A stretch of 64,000 nt of DNA, taken from NCBI RefSeq assembly GCF_003574355.1, contig NZ_QWLB01000019.1:1-64000 (forward strand). The letters run 5' to 3'. Every line of letters starts with the position of its first letter. Within the stretch, counting starts at the first letter, position 1. Source of the DNA: Meiothermus granaticius NBRC 107808 (GTDB lineage Bacteria > Deinococcota > Deinococci > Deinococcales > Thermaceae). Shown here one piece after another: positions 25,133 to 33,598 of this stretch. The position numbers and the translations under genes were made by a program. The notes under the pieces are model-generated. The model had not been told where the DNA came from and did not search any database. It saw only the letters and a list, made by a program, of their open reading frames with translations.

Positions 25133-28081
25133 TCAGTCTATCAGGTAGAGCAGGTCGTTAACGGCCTGAGCGTACTGGGTAGGGGCCAAACCCCGCTTAG
25201 GGATGCGAAACCCCGGTGGGTACTGAGTTTTCTCAATGCCCCAACCCAGATCCCGCAGGGCTTTGGCGTCGTAGTCAAGGTTAGGGCGATCAAACGCGAT
25301 CTGCAGAGCCAGCATATCCTCGGTGATGGAGATCACCCCCTTGGACTCCGCTACCAGGCGGAGTTTGCTGAGGGCCAGGAAGTTTTCCACCTCCTCGGGT
25401 GCGGGGCCGTAGCGCTCCTTGAGTTCCCTGGCGATGCGAGAAAGCTGGGCCAGGTTGCGGGTCTCGGCCAGGCGGCCATAATAGCGGCTGCGGGCGGCTG
25501 CGCTGGGGATGTACTCGGGGGTAAGGCGGGCCGAAAGCTGGAGGTCGAGGGTAACGTGGCGCTCGAGCTCCACCTTTTCTCCCTTGAGCTTCTGGATGGC
25601 CTCGGCCAGCAGCTCGGTGTAAACTTCTAAACTCACCGCCCGAATAAAGCCGTGCTGCTCTGGGCCCAGCAGATTCCCTACCCCACGGATCTCCATATCC
25701 TTCTCCGCCAACAAATGCCCCGAGCCCAGGTCGGAGAGGTCGGCAATGGCGCTCAGGCGGCGCTCGGCCCCTTCGGTCAGGCGCAGGGGGTGAAAGAGGA
25801 AAGCGTAGGCCTCCTGGTCTCGTCGTCCTACCCGGCCCCTAAGCTGATAAAGCGCAGCCAGACCCAGCTTGTCGGCCCGCTCCACAATAATGGTGTTGGC
25901 CTCGGGGATGTCCAGCCCCGACTCGATGATGGTGGTGGCCAGCAGCACATCAAACGCCCCCTCACTGAAGGCCAGCATGGTCTCCTCTACGTCGGCCTCG
26001 GCCATCTGCCCATGCACCACCCCGATGCGGGCTTCGGGGACCAGGGCCTCTAAATACCTACGCCGGGCCAGGATGGTGGATACCCGGTCATGAACATAGA
26101 AGGTCCGACCCCCACGCTCGAGCTCATCCATGATCGCCGCCCGTACCAGGGCCGGGTCGTAGGGTGAGAGTACGGTCTGGATGGGGCGACGCCCCTGTGG
26201 GGGGGTCTGGATGCTGCTGAGATCACGCAGCCCTACCAGCGCGCTGTAGAGGGTGCGAGGGATCGGGGTGGCCGAGAGGAATAGGGTATCTACGGACTCG
26301 GTCAGCTCGCGGATGCGTTCCTTCTGGGCCACGCCAAAGCGGTGCTCCTCGTCCACCACCAAAAGCCCCAGGTCTTTGAACTTAACATCCGGTGAAAGCA
26401 GCCGGTGGGTGCCGATCACCAGGTCTACCGCTCCAGACTCCAGGCCCTTCAGGGCTGCGGTAGCCTCGCGGTCAGAGGTGAAGCGCGAAAGCCCCACCAC
26501 CCGCACCGGCAGCCCCTCGAGCCGGGCCCGAAAGGTCTGGGTGTGCTGCTCGGCCAACAGGGTCGTGGGCACCAACACCGCCACCTGCGCCCCGTGGCCC
26601 AACACCCGGGCCGCGGCACGAATCGCCACCTCGGTCTTGCCGAAGCCCACATCCCCCGAGATCAAGCGCTCCATGGGGCGGGGAGCCTCGAGGTCCCGCA
26701 GGGTCTCATCCAAGGCTTTTTGCTGGTCGGCGGTGAGCTCATGAGGAAAGTTGCGCTCGATCAGCGGATCCCACTCCGGCAGCGGCGCAAAGGCCCGCCC
26801 CGGTGCCGCCTCCCGCTTGGCATGCAGCACCAGCATCCGCTGGGCCAGTTCCTCGGCGTCTTTCTGGGCTTTTTCCCGGGTGCGCCGCCACTCGCCCTTG
26901 CCCAGGCTCGAGAGGGCCGGGGGGTCGTCGGTGGTCCCTGGGTGTCGCTTCAGCAAGGGCAGTTGCTCCACCGGGAGGTACATCCGGCCCTCGCCGGCGT
27001 AGCGCAGCAGCAGGTAGTCGCGTTTGGCCCCCAGCACCTCCCGGGTTTCCAGGCCCAGGTACTGCCCAATCCCGTGCTCGGGGTGAATCAGAAAATCCCC
27101 CACCCCCAAAGCCCCAGGGTCTTCGGTGGTCCCCACGATCCGCCGGGTTCGCACCGCCTCAGCGGCCCCAAAGGCATAAAGGTGGGCCTCGGTAAGATAG
27201 ACGGTGCGGTTGGCCGGATCCAGAAAGCCCCCTTCAAAGGGGGCAGGAACCAGGTTGAGGGTTCCAGGCTCCAGGCTCAAAATCCCAGTGGAGCGGGTGG
27301 GAAGCCCCTCGAGCTTGGAGAGCAGGTAGCTTCGACTTTTGCTGTGGCGGTAGAAAAACGCCGCGGCATACCCCGCCTCGAGCCACCCCCGCACCTCTTC
27401 TACGAACTGGGAGACCCGGGCCCGGTAAGGCGGTAGGGAACGGTAACCCAAATCCAGAGGGGGCAGCTCCGGCCCGCCCAGACCAAACGCAACCTGCTCA
27501 CGCCCTTCCAGGAGCGGCCACAGCTCGGGCGGGGCTAGAGCCGGGGTATCGAGGAAGACCGGGCCTGGGAAATGCAGCACCTTGAAGGAGTCCCAGACCT
27601 CTGCTTTGCCTTCTTTGGCCGCCAGAACATGCCGATGAACCGGTTTTGCATCCACCCACAGCCGGTCTAGCTCATCGCCAAAAAACTCCAGCCGCACCCC
27701 CTCGATCTCCAGCACCTCCCCTTGCACCCGCACCTCCTCTTCCCGCAGGTATCCCATCCGCAGCAACCGCTCCAGCAGCTCCTCGCGCAGGTAATGCCGC
27801 CCCACCTCGAGCACCAGCCGCCAGGCCTCGGGGTCCGCCGGGAAGGGGCTCAGAGCCTGGGGGTAGCTCATCACCACGGTCTGGGCCTCCCCTACCGCCT
27901 GGGGGCCGGGGTTCAGATAGGCCGACACCCCAAAGGCGGCCAGGTCGGCGTATAGGCTCAGCCGCTCCTCAGGAACCAGCAAGAGTTTCGGACCGGGGTA
28001 TTCCGCGAAGACTTTGGCCCGGGCTACCTGAGGCAGTCCGGGTAGGTAGTGGGCCAGGGGAAGGGTGGGGTCGTGAACCAT
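25133..28081 (-). CDS. mfd: Transcription-repair coupling factor
   Basis: A 982-residue DNA translocase that removes stalled RNA polymerase and recruits UvrA. The domains are a UvrB-like N-terminal part (about 1-310), the CarD-like polymerase-interacting domain at about 325-385 (DFLIHPEHGIGQYLGLE), and a RecG-like motor with Walker A GDVGFGKTEVA near 475 and DEEH near 577. QLRGRVGRRDQEAYAF (motif VI) and the C-terminal TRCF domain follow. It is shorter than E. coli Mfd (1148), as is usual for Thermus-type enzymes. Start ATG 28079-28081; TAAACT lies 11 bases upstream on the minus strand. Confidence 0.96.
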   Translation of the reverse strand: MVHDPTLPLAHYLPGLPQVARAKVFAEYPGPKLLLVPEERLSLYADLAAFGVSAYLNPGPQAVGEAQTVVMSYPQALSPFPADPEAWRLVLEVGRHYLREELLERLLRMGYLREEEVRVQGEVLEIEGVRLEFFGDELDRLWVDAKPVHRHVLAAKEGKAEVWDSFKVLHFPGPVFLDTPALAPPELWPLLEGREQVAFGLGGPELPPLDLGYRSLPPYRARVSQFVEEVRGWLEAGYAAAFFYRHSKSRSYLLSKLEGLPTRSTGILSLEPGTLNLVPAPFEGGFLDPANRTVYLTEAHLYAFGAAEAVRTRRIVGTTEDPGALGVGDFLIHPEHGIGQYLGLETREVLGAKRDYLLLRYAGEGRMYLPVEQLPLLKRHPGTTDDPPALSSLGKGEWRRTREKAQKDAEELAQRMLVLHAKREAAPGRAFAPLPEWDPLIERNFPHELTADQQKALDETLRDLEAPRPMERLISGDVGFGKTEVAIRAAARVLGHGAQVAVLVPTTLLAEQHTQTFRARLEGLPVRVVGLSRFTSDREATAALKGLESGAVDLVIGTHRLLSPDVKFKDLGLLVVDEEHRFGVAQKERIRELTESVDTLFLSATPIPRTLYSALVGLRDLSSIQTPPQGRRPIQTVLSPYDPALVRAAIMDELERGGRTFYVHDRVSTILARRRYLEALVPEARIGVVHGQMAEADVEETMLAFSEGAFDVLLATTIIESGLDIPEANTIIVERADKLGLAALYQLRGRVGRRDQEAYAFLFHPLRLTEGAERRLSAIADLSDLGSGHLLAEKDMEIRGVGNLLGPEQHGFIRAVSLEVYTELLAEAIQKLKGEKVELERHVTLDLQLSARLTPEYIPSAAARSRYYGRLAETRNLAQLSRIARELKERYGPAPEEVENFLALSKLRLVAESKGVISITEDMLALQIAFDRPNLDYDAKALRDLGWGIEKTQYPPGFRIPKRGLAPTQYAQAVNDLLYLID

Positions 28082-28180
28082 GCAACCTGTTCAGTTTACG
28101 CATTTCACCTACTGGTAAAGGGGGCCAGGTTCACAGGCCGAAGGCCGGCTGTAGAAGAGGGTATGATGTCGGGCAGCGGT

Positions 28181-29359
28181 ATGGCCGAGGTTTTGATCAT
28201 CTCCGCAGGCAACGCCGAGGACCTTATCGGGGCCACTTTAGCCCAACATCTGAATGCCGAGGTGCTGGCCCTTCCGCTGGTTGGCCAGGGCAGGCGCTAT
28301 GAAGGGGTTGCGAAGGCCATCCTGGGGCCCAGAAACCCCATGCCTTCGGGGGGGTTTCCCTTCAACAGTCTGGATAACCTCATGGCCGATCTGCGGGCGG
28401 GGTTTATCCGGGATAGTCTCGAGCAGTGGCGCGTGTCCAGTCAAATCGGTAAGCGGGTCCAGGCCATTGCCGTAGTCGGCGACGCCTATGCTCTGGGGGT
28501 GGGGGTGCTGGCCCACCGCAGCAGTCGAGCGGCCCTATTCCACCTCCAACCCCAGATTTCCCGCTATTACTGGGGAGAGCGCAGCACCTGGGAGCGCCTC
28601 AAGCAGTTCAACCAGTTCGGTGCGGAAGACTATCTATGGTACGAGCGGTGGATGCACCGCTATGTCCAGGCGGTTTTTGTACGCGATAAACCCAGCGAGG
28701 CCCGGGCCCACCAGTTGGGGATGTCCAAGGCCCGCTTCGTAGGCAGCATGGCCATGGATACGCTGGGCCCACCCGAGCGCGACCTAAGCCCCTGGTTGGA
28801 CGGTCGCCCGGTACTGGCCCTGCTCCCAGGGACCCGTGGGGATGTTCTGTTTAGTCTGCCGCTGATGCTCGAGGCGGCGTCACGGTTGCCAGAGACCCAA
28901 GCCTTAGTGGCCTGGGCCGGGGATTTCCAGAACCTCCCCCTGCCCGAGGGTTGGGGCCTCCAGGTGCAGGACGCACAAACCGCCGTAGCAGGGTCAGGGC
29001 AGCACCGGGTCTGGCTGTTGCGGGGCGCGTTCTCGGCCATTTTGCACGTGGGGCAGGTAGCCATCGGCACCGCCGGAACCGCCAATGAACAGGCCGCGGG
29101 GATGGGCCTGCCCGTGGTGAGCTTCCCGACTCGAGGGCCACAATACCTGCTGCCCAATGCCCTCCGCCAAGCCCGGCTGCTGGGACGGGCCCTCGCGCTG
29201 GTCGAGGCCCACCCTGACGTGGTTGCGGAAGCGGTACGGGCGCGGCTGCTCGAGGGCCCTTTGCGGGCCGCCGCTCAACAGGATGGCTACGAGCGCAATG
29301 GGCCGCGCGGGGCCCTACCCCAGATCGCCCGCACCCTTCACCGCGCGCTTGGGATATAG
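28181..29359 (+). CDS. Lipid-A-disaccharide synthase-related glycosyltransferase
   Basis: A 392-residue GT-B protein resembling the cyanobacterial/Deinococcota group annotated as lipid-A-disaccharide synthase-related. It starts AEVLIISAGNAEDLIGA and contains VVGDAYALGVGVLA, LALLPGTRGDVLFSLPLML and, near the C terminus, IGTAGTANEQAAGMGLPVVSFP, matching the family's sugar-nucleotide site. It is distinct from the LpxB-like gene at 6522. Start uncertain: ATGs at 28163, 28166 and 28181 are in frame. I take 28181, where homology begins; TATGAT at 28162-28167 could then be the -10 box. Probable role: envelope glycolipid synthesis. Confidence 0.78.
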   Translation: MAEVLIISAGNAEDLIGATLAQHLNAEVLALPLVGQGRRYEGVAKAILGPRNPMPSGGFPFNSLDNLMADLRAGFIRDSLEQWRVSSQIGKRVQAIAVVGDAYALGVGVLAHRSSRAALFHLQPQISRYYWGERSTWERLKQFNQFGAEDYLWYERWMHRYVQAVFVRDKPSEARAHQLGMSKARFVGSMAMDTLGPPERDLSPWLDGRPVLALLPGTRGDVLFSLPLMLEAASRLPETQALVAWAGDFQNLPLPEGWGLQVQDAQTAVAGSGQHRVWLLRGAFSAILHVGQVAIGTAGTANEQAAGMGLPVVSFPTRGPQYLLPNALRQARLLGRALALVEAHPDVVAEAVRARLLEGPLRAAAQQDGYERNGPRGALPQIARTLHRALGI

Positions 29360-29405
29360 GGCTTCCAGCCTCAAAACTTTCTCCCGCGGGGCCTCTTGGC
29401 TTCGC

Positions 29406-29411
29406 TACAAT
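29406..29411 (+). promoter_or_regulatory. -10 box TACAAT, leaderless start of a glycosyltransferase
   Basis: TACAAT is followed by eight bases and ATG 29420. Confidence 0.5.
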
Positions 29412-29419
29412 AACCGACG

Positions 29420-30505
29420 ATGGTCCCTTCACATGGCGCAGGCTCCAGGCCAGCAATTGCCTTCATCACCGATGCGGTCCGGGTTGCTGGGAGCGAGGTC
29501 TGGCTCTTGGAAACCCTGCCGCGGTTGCGGGCAGCCGGGCTCGAGCCGAGCGTCTACTTCCCTCCGCACCCTGGCCTGGATGCCTTCACTGCCCGTTTTT
29601 CCGAGGCGGGAATCAGGGTCGAGCGCTACGCCGATTGGGAGGAGCTGGCCCACCAAACCGCAGCACTGGATCTGCGAATCGTTCAGGCCGGAAACCCCCA
29701 GACCTACACCGCACTGCTCCCCCGGCTGACCAGACCCCGACTGGTGTTGTCGCACGATCAGATGCGGTTTTTCTACCCCCTGGGCCTCGAGGCCCTCTAC
29801 CGGGCTCTCTTCGCCCTGAGCAAAGCCCGGGCCTGGCGAGCAGCCGATGGGGTCTTGACGGTCTCGAGCTGGGCGGCTGAATTCCTGCATAGCCTGGGGT
29901 TATCCCAGGCCGTAGGGCTTTTTAACGGGGTAGATCCCCAGCGGTTTCGCCCCGCCACCCCCGCCGAGCGGGTACAGCTCCGGGCAACCTTCGGGTTTAA
30001 CCGCTTCACCGTGCTCTACCCAGCCCGGCTCTCGCCGGAAAAGAACCATTGGGCCCTGCTGGGAACAGCCCGGCGAACTCCAGAATACCGCTATGTGCTG
30101 GTAGGTGAGGGGGAGTTGACAGGGCTACTCCGGCGCCTCGCCCCAGGCAATGTGGAGTTTTGGGGCCGCCGCACCGACCTCCCCCAGCTCTACCGAGCCG
30201 CTGACACCCTGCTCCAACCCACCCTGGCCGAAAACCAGTCGCTGGCAACGTTGGAGGCCATGGCATCGGGGTTACCGGTGGTGACCAGTCTAATCCCGGC
30301 GCAGCTCGAGCTCATCACCCCTGAGGTCACGGGGCTGGCGCTAAGACCTGTCCCTGCCCTGCTGGCCCAGGCCCTGCGGCGCCTCGAGCAAACCCCCACC
30401 CTGGGCCAGCGGCTGGGTCAGGCCGCCCGTGAGCATGTCCTAAAGCACCATACCCTAGAAGCCTCAGCCCAGCGCCTAGCCCAGGCCTTGTGGCACTACC
30501 TCTAG
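29420..30505 (+). CDS. Family 4 glycosyltransferase
   Basis: A 361-residue GT-B enzyme using a nucleotide sugar. The C-terminal half has LYPARLSPEKNHWALL (donor domain start), VLVGEGELTGLL and the E-x7-E motif region LAENQSLATLEAMASGLPVV. The N-terminal acceptor domain (about 10-185) contains VRVAGSEVWLLETLPRL. It lies in a run of envelope genes (LpxB-related, GT4, GT2, deacetylase), which suggests glycolipid or capsule synthesis. Sugar and acceptor unknown. Confidence 0.85.
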   Translation: MVPSHGAGSRPAIAFITDAVRVAGSEVWLLETLPRLRAAGLEPSVYFPPHPGLDAFTARFSEAGIRVERYADWEELAHQTAALDLRIVQAGNPQTYTALLPRLTRPRLVLSHDQMRFFYPLGLEALYRALFALSKARAWRAADGVLTVSSWAAEFLHSLGLSQAVGLFNGVDPQRFRPATPAERVQLRATFGFNRFTVLYPARLSPEKNHWALLGTARRTPEYRYVLVGEGELTGLLRRLAPGNVEFWGRRTDLPQLYRAADTLLQPTLAENQSLATLEAMASGLPVVTSLIPAQLELITPEVTGLALRPVPALLAQALRRLEQTPTLGQRLGQAAREHVLKHHTLEASAQRLAQALWHYL

Positions 30506-30506
30506 C

Positions 30507-30526
30507 CCAGACCCCTTTAGGTCTGG
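30507..30526. repeat. Perfect stem-loop between two glycosyltransferase genes
   Basis: CCAGACC (30507-30513) pairs perfectly with GGTCTGG (30520-30526) around a 6-base loop, immediately after the stop at 30505. No T run follows, so it may be a weak terminator or a 3' end stabiliser. Confidence 0.45.
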
Positions 30527-30548
30527 AAAGGCCTAAACCCGACTGTGC

Positions 30549-30554
30549 TAACAT
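30549..30554 (+). promoter_or_regulatory. -10 box TAACAT, leaderless GTG start
   Basis: TAACAT plus six bases precedes GTG 30561, which confirms the non-ATG start of the next glycosyltransferase. Confidence 0.5.
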
Positions 30555-30560
30555 AGTCCC

Positions 30561-31763
30561 GTGCGTTTATATCGGGTCGGGCTGTTTTCCGACGCTTATC
30601 TCCCCAGCCCTAATGGGGTGGCCACCAGCGTGTACCTGCTGATGCGCGAGCTACGCCGCATGGGACACGAGGCCTGGGTGCTGGCCCCTGAAATTCCCGA
30701 ATACGACCGGCAGGAAGAGTGGGTGGTGCGGGTTCCCAGTGTTCCTTACCCCTTTTTTGAGGGACAACGGCTGGCCATGCCCAGCAACCGTTACCTTCCC
30801 ACCGAGTTCGAGATTTTCCACACCCATGATCCACTGTTCATCGGCATCTGGGGGGCTCGGCTGGCCTACCGCCAACAATCCCCCCATGTCTCCACCTTTC
30901 ACACCCACCTCGAGAAGTACGCTCATTACATCCCCGGCGTAGCTACGCTGGAAAAGTACACCGGGCTCATGACCCGAGTGTGCCAGGCTTTTTACAACCG
31001 GGCCGATCTGGTAATTGCCCCTACCCAGAGCTTTGCCAAGCTGGTAGAAAACTTCTACGAGGTCGAGCGCGAGATCCGGGTAATCCCTACCGGCATTGAC
31101 ACCGAGATTCTAGAGTCTGCCCCTGAGCCGCCCTCGCCCTGGCCGAGCGGCAAGCGCCGCCTGCTGCACGTGGGCCGGCTGGGCGAGGAAAAAAGCGTGG
31201 ATGTGGTGATTCGGGCCCTAGCGGAAATTCGCCAAGAGAGCGATGCCCACCTGGCCCTGGTGGGGATTGGGCCGCAGCAAGAGGAGCTGGCCCAACTCAG
31301 CGCCGAGCTTGGCCTGAGCGAGCACGTAACCTTCGTGGGGCGGGTGCCCTATGACCGCATCGGGGGTTACTACCGCATGGCCGAGCTGTTCTTATTCGCC
31401 AGCACCACGGAAACCCAGGGCCTGGTGGTCTGGGAAGCGGAGGCCATGGGGGTGCCGGTGGTGGCGGTGCGGGCGGAGGGGGTAATGGACGGGGTAGACC
31501 CTGGGGCCAGCGGCTACTTGGTGGAGGTGGGCGACCACCGGGCCATGGCGGCCAAGGCCCTCGAGGTGCTGCGGGATGAGGGGTTGCGCCAACGCCTGAG
31601 CCTGGGGGCTCGGTCGTTCGCCGACCGTCGCAGCGCCAAGCGGGTAGCCGAGGCCATCGTGGAGGTCTACGACCAGGCCACCCAGCTTGTCGAGGTCGAG
31701 CCTCGGCGGCTCAAGATTCCTTTCCCCCGCCTCCCGCGAAATAGCCTTCAGGGTTCCCGCTGA
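30561..31763 (+). CDS. Family 4 glycosyltransferase, diacylglycerol glucosyltransferase-like
   Basis: A 400-residue GT4 enzyme. The N terminus RVGLFSDAYLPSPNGVATSVY and the later HTHDPLFIG and FHTHLEKYAHYIPG match processive or monoglucosyl diacylglycerol synthases, monotopic membrane enzymes that start glycolipid synthesis. The donor domain begins LLHVGRLGEEKSVDVVIRAL and has STTETQGLVVWEAEAMGVPVV with the E-x7-E pair. Meiothermus and Thermus membranes are rich in glycosyl-diacylglycerols, so that role fits; the sugar is not known. The last 53 bp overlap the convergent GT2 gene. GTG start. Confidence 0.85.
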   Translation: MRLYRVGLFSDAYLPSPNGVATSVYLLMRELRRMGHEAWVLAPEIPEYDRQEEWVVRVPSVPYPFFEGQRLAMPSNRYLPTEFEIFHTHDPLFIGIWGARLAYRQQSPHVSTFHTHLEKYAHYIPGVATLEKYTGLMTRVCQAFYNRADLVIAPTQSFAKLVENFYEVEREIRVIPTGIDTEILESAPEPPSPWPSGKRRLLHVGRLGEEKSVDVVIRALAEIRQESDAHLALVGIGPQQEELAQLSAELGLSEHVTFVGRVPYDRIGGYYRMAELFLFASTTETQGLVVWEAEAMGVPVVAVRAEGVMDGVDPGASGYLVEVGDHRAMAAKALEVLRDEGLRQRLSLGARSFADRRSAKRVAEAIVEVYDQATQLVEVEPRRLKIPFPRLPRNSLQGSR

Positions 31764-32394
31764 GGTTTTTGAGCTGCTGAGCGAAGAAGCGCCCCCAGCC
31801 TGCTTGGACCCGTCTCGAGCTGGTGCGGACCAGGGCGTCCCGCACATAGCGTACCCGGCCTTTGGGCTTCAGCTTTAGCCCCAAGAGCACATCCTCCCGG
31901 GCCTCTACCGCGGGATAACCGCCCACCTCAAGGGCCACAGCCCGGTCAAAGGCCATATTGGCCGCGGCCAGGTTGGGCTGGCCCAGCAGGGCCATCAGCT
32001 TGAGGAACACCCCATACCCCACCTCGGTAAGCTCTTCTTGCCACCAGGGCAGACCGAACATCCGTAGGGGGCCGTATAGGGCCACGCTGCCGGCCATCTG
32101 GGCCTCCAGGGCCTCGAGCCAGCCCGCAACCGGCCGGCTGTCGGCATCGGTGGTGGCCACCCAGTCCCCGGTAGCAGCCTCCAGACCGGCCTGGCGGGCC
32201 AACGCCACCCCTGGGGTGGGGCAGATCACCACCCTAGCCCCGAGCGCGGCGGCGATGGTCCCCGTGCGGTCCATAGAGCCGTTGTCCACCACCACCACTT
32301 CATCGGGAGGGCGGGTCTGAGCCGCCAAAGCCCGCAAGCAGGACTGGAGGTAGGCTTCCTCGTTGCGGGCTGGAATTACCACCGAGATACGCAC
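31711..32394 (-). CDS. Family 2 glycosyltransferase
   Basis: A 227-residue GT-A enzyme. The start ISVVIPARNEEAYLQSCL and VDNGSMDRTG bind the nucleotide. ATTDADSRP holds the D-x-D metal motif (about 80-84). The C-terminal EAREDVLLGLKLK resembles the E-D acceptor motif. No membrane segments follow, so it is the soluble or peripheral type. GTG start, six bases from a TAGAGT box, in a 16-bp gap shared with the divergent MFS gene. Its 3' end overlaps the convergent glycosyltransferase by 53 bp. Confidence 0.85.
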   Translation of the reverse strand: MRISVVIPARNEEAYLQSCLRALAAQTRPPDEVVVVDNGSMDRTGTIAAALGARVVICPTPGVALARQAGLEAATGDWVATTDADSRPVAGWLEALEAQMAGSVALYGPLRMFGLPWWQEELTEVGYGVFLKLMALLGQPNLAAANMAFDRAVALEVGGYPAVEAREDVLLGLKLKPKGRVRYVRDALVRTSSRRVQAGWGRFFAQQLKNLSGNPEGYFAGGGGKES

Positions 32395-32410
32395 GGGTAT
32401 ACTCTAAAAC
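32395..32410. promoter_or_regulatory. 16-bp bidirectional promoter with overlapping -10 boxes
   Basis: Sixteen bases separate two GTG start codons, GT2 (32394, minus) and MFS (32411, plus). TATACT (32398-32403) serves the plus side with a 7-base gap. TAGAGT on the minus strand (32401-32406) serves the other with a 6-base gap. The two hexamers share three base pairs, so the two promoters can hardly fire together. Confidence 0.65.
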
Positions 32411-33598
32411 GTGCGGATGCGAAATGTGCAGCGGATCTCCCCCTGGCGGTTGCGGGGGATCTCTCCGCTGCTCCGGATCATCCTGGCCTGGGGGCTCCTG
32501 GAAGGGGTACGCAGTGGGTTTTATGGGGGCTACCTCCCCATCCGCGCCGGTGACCTCGGCCTCACCCTCACCGTGACCGGAACCGCCTTCAGTCTGCACT
32601 TGCTGGCCGATACTTTTGGTCGCCCGATCGGGGGGTATCTGGTGCAGCGGCTCGGGCTAGGTCTGACCGCTGCGGGTGGGGCGGCGGTGGGCCTGCTGGC
32701 CCTCCTGATCGTACCGGTGACCCAGTCCCCGCTGCTGCTGTTTGCCCTGAGCATCCTCTGGGGGATCTCGCTCTCGGCCGTGGTTCCAGGGATGTACACC
32801 CTCAGCAGCCGCCAAGCCGTGAAGGGCCGGGAAAGCCGGGCCATTACCCTGACCCAGATGCTCACCTCGCCCTGGTCGGGGATCGGCTTTTTTGGGATTG
32901 GGTTTCTCTCCAAACTCGCCCCCACCCTGGCTCAGGATCTCCTGATCGGAGGCCAGGCGCTGGCCCTAGCGGTAGCCGCCACGCTGATCTTCCGACCCGA
33001 ACGGGTACCCCCGGCCCCAAAGCAGGAGTACTATCCCTGGACCCGCCTTTTGCTCTTCATACCGGCGGCTTTTGGCCAGACCTTTGCCCCCATGCTCTTC
33101 AGCCAGCTGATCTTCCCTTATGCCCGGGCAACCGGGATTGCAGGTGGGTGGATGGTGGCCTTGGTGGCCCTTGGTGGGGTGTTGTCGTATGTTCTGGTGC
33201 CTTGGACAGCCCGTTATGCTGACAAGCACAGCCCGCGCTGGCTCTTGATCGGTGGATTAGCCCTGATGGGTCTGGCAGTTATCGGATTAGCCAGCCAGCC
33301 CGCGCTACCGCTGCTGTTGCTGATCGCGGTGGGGGCTGGGGTGGGGCTGGCCACCTTTGGGCCAGGCTGGAATGGGCTGGTGGTCAGGTTGCTCCCCGAA
33401 AACAACCGGGCCGCGGCCTGGGGCACGCTGTTGGCAGTGGAAGGATTGGGAACCGCGCTGGGCCCAGCCGCAGGACAGACCCTGGCCCAAACCGTGGGGA
33501 TTACCGCCCCGTTCTTCCTTTCCGGAGCCATCTTGCTGGCCCTGAGCCTGTTCTATCTCATCGCCTTATGGAGGCCCTTCTGGAAATCGCACTCCTGA
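32411..33598 (+). CDS. MFS transporter
   Basis: A 395-residue membrane protein with about 12 hydrophobic segments and a central loop near residue 200. Loop 2-3 carries LLADTFGRPIGGYLVQRLG, an MFS signature variant, and SSRQAVKGRESRAITL precedes helix 5. The cargo cannot be told from sequence. The last 31 bp overlap the polysaccharide deacetylase start, so the two genes are coupled. That pairing with a glycan enzyme suggests an envelope-linked exporter. Confidence 0.82.
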   Translation: MRMRNVQRISPWRLRGISPLLRIILAWGLLEGVRSGFYGGYLPIRAGDLGLTLTVTGTAFSLHLLADTFGRPIGGYLVQRLGLGLTAAGGAAVGLLALLIVPVTQSPLLLFALSILWGISLSAVVPGMYTLSSRQAVKGRESRAITLTQMLTSPWSGIGFFGIGFLSKLAPTLAQDLLIGGQALALAVAATLIFRPERVPPAPKQEYYPWTRLLLFIPAAFGQTFAPMLFSQLIFPYARATGIAGGWMVALVALGGVLSYVLVPWTARYADKHSPRWLLIGGLALMGLAVIGLASQPALPLLLLIAVGAGVGLATFGPGWNGLVVRLLPENNRAAAWGTLLAVEGLGTALGPAAGQTLAQTVGITAPFFLSGAILLALSLFYLIALWRPFWKSHS

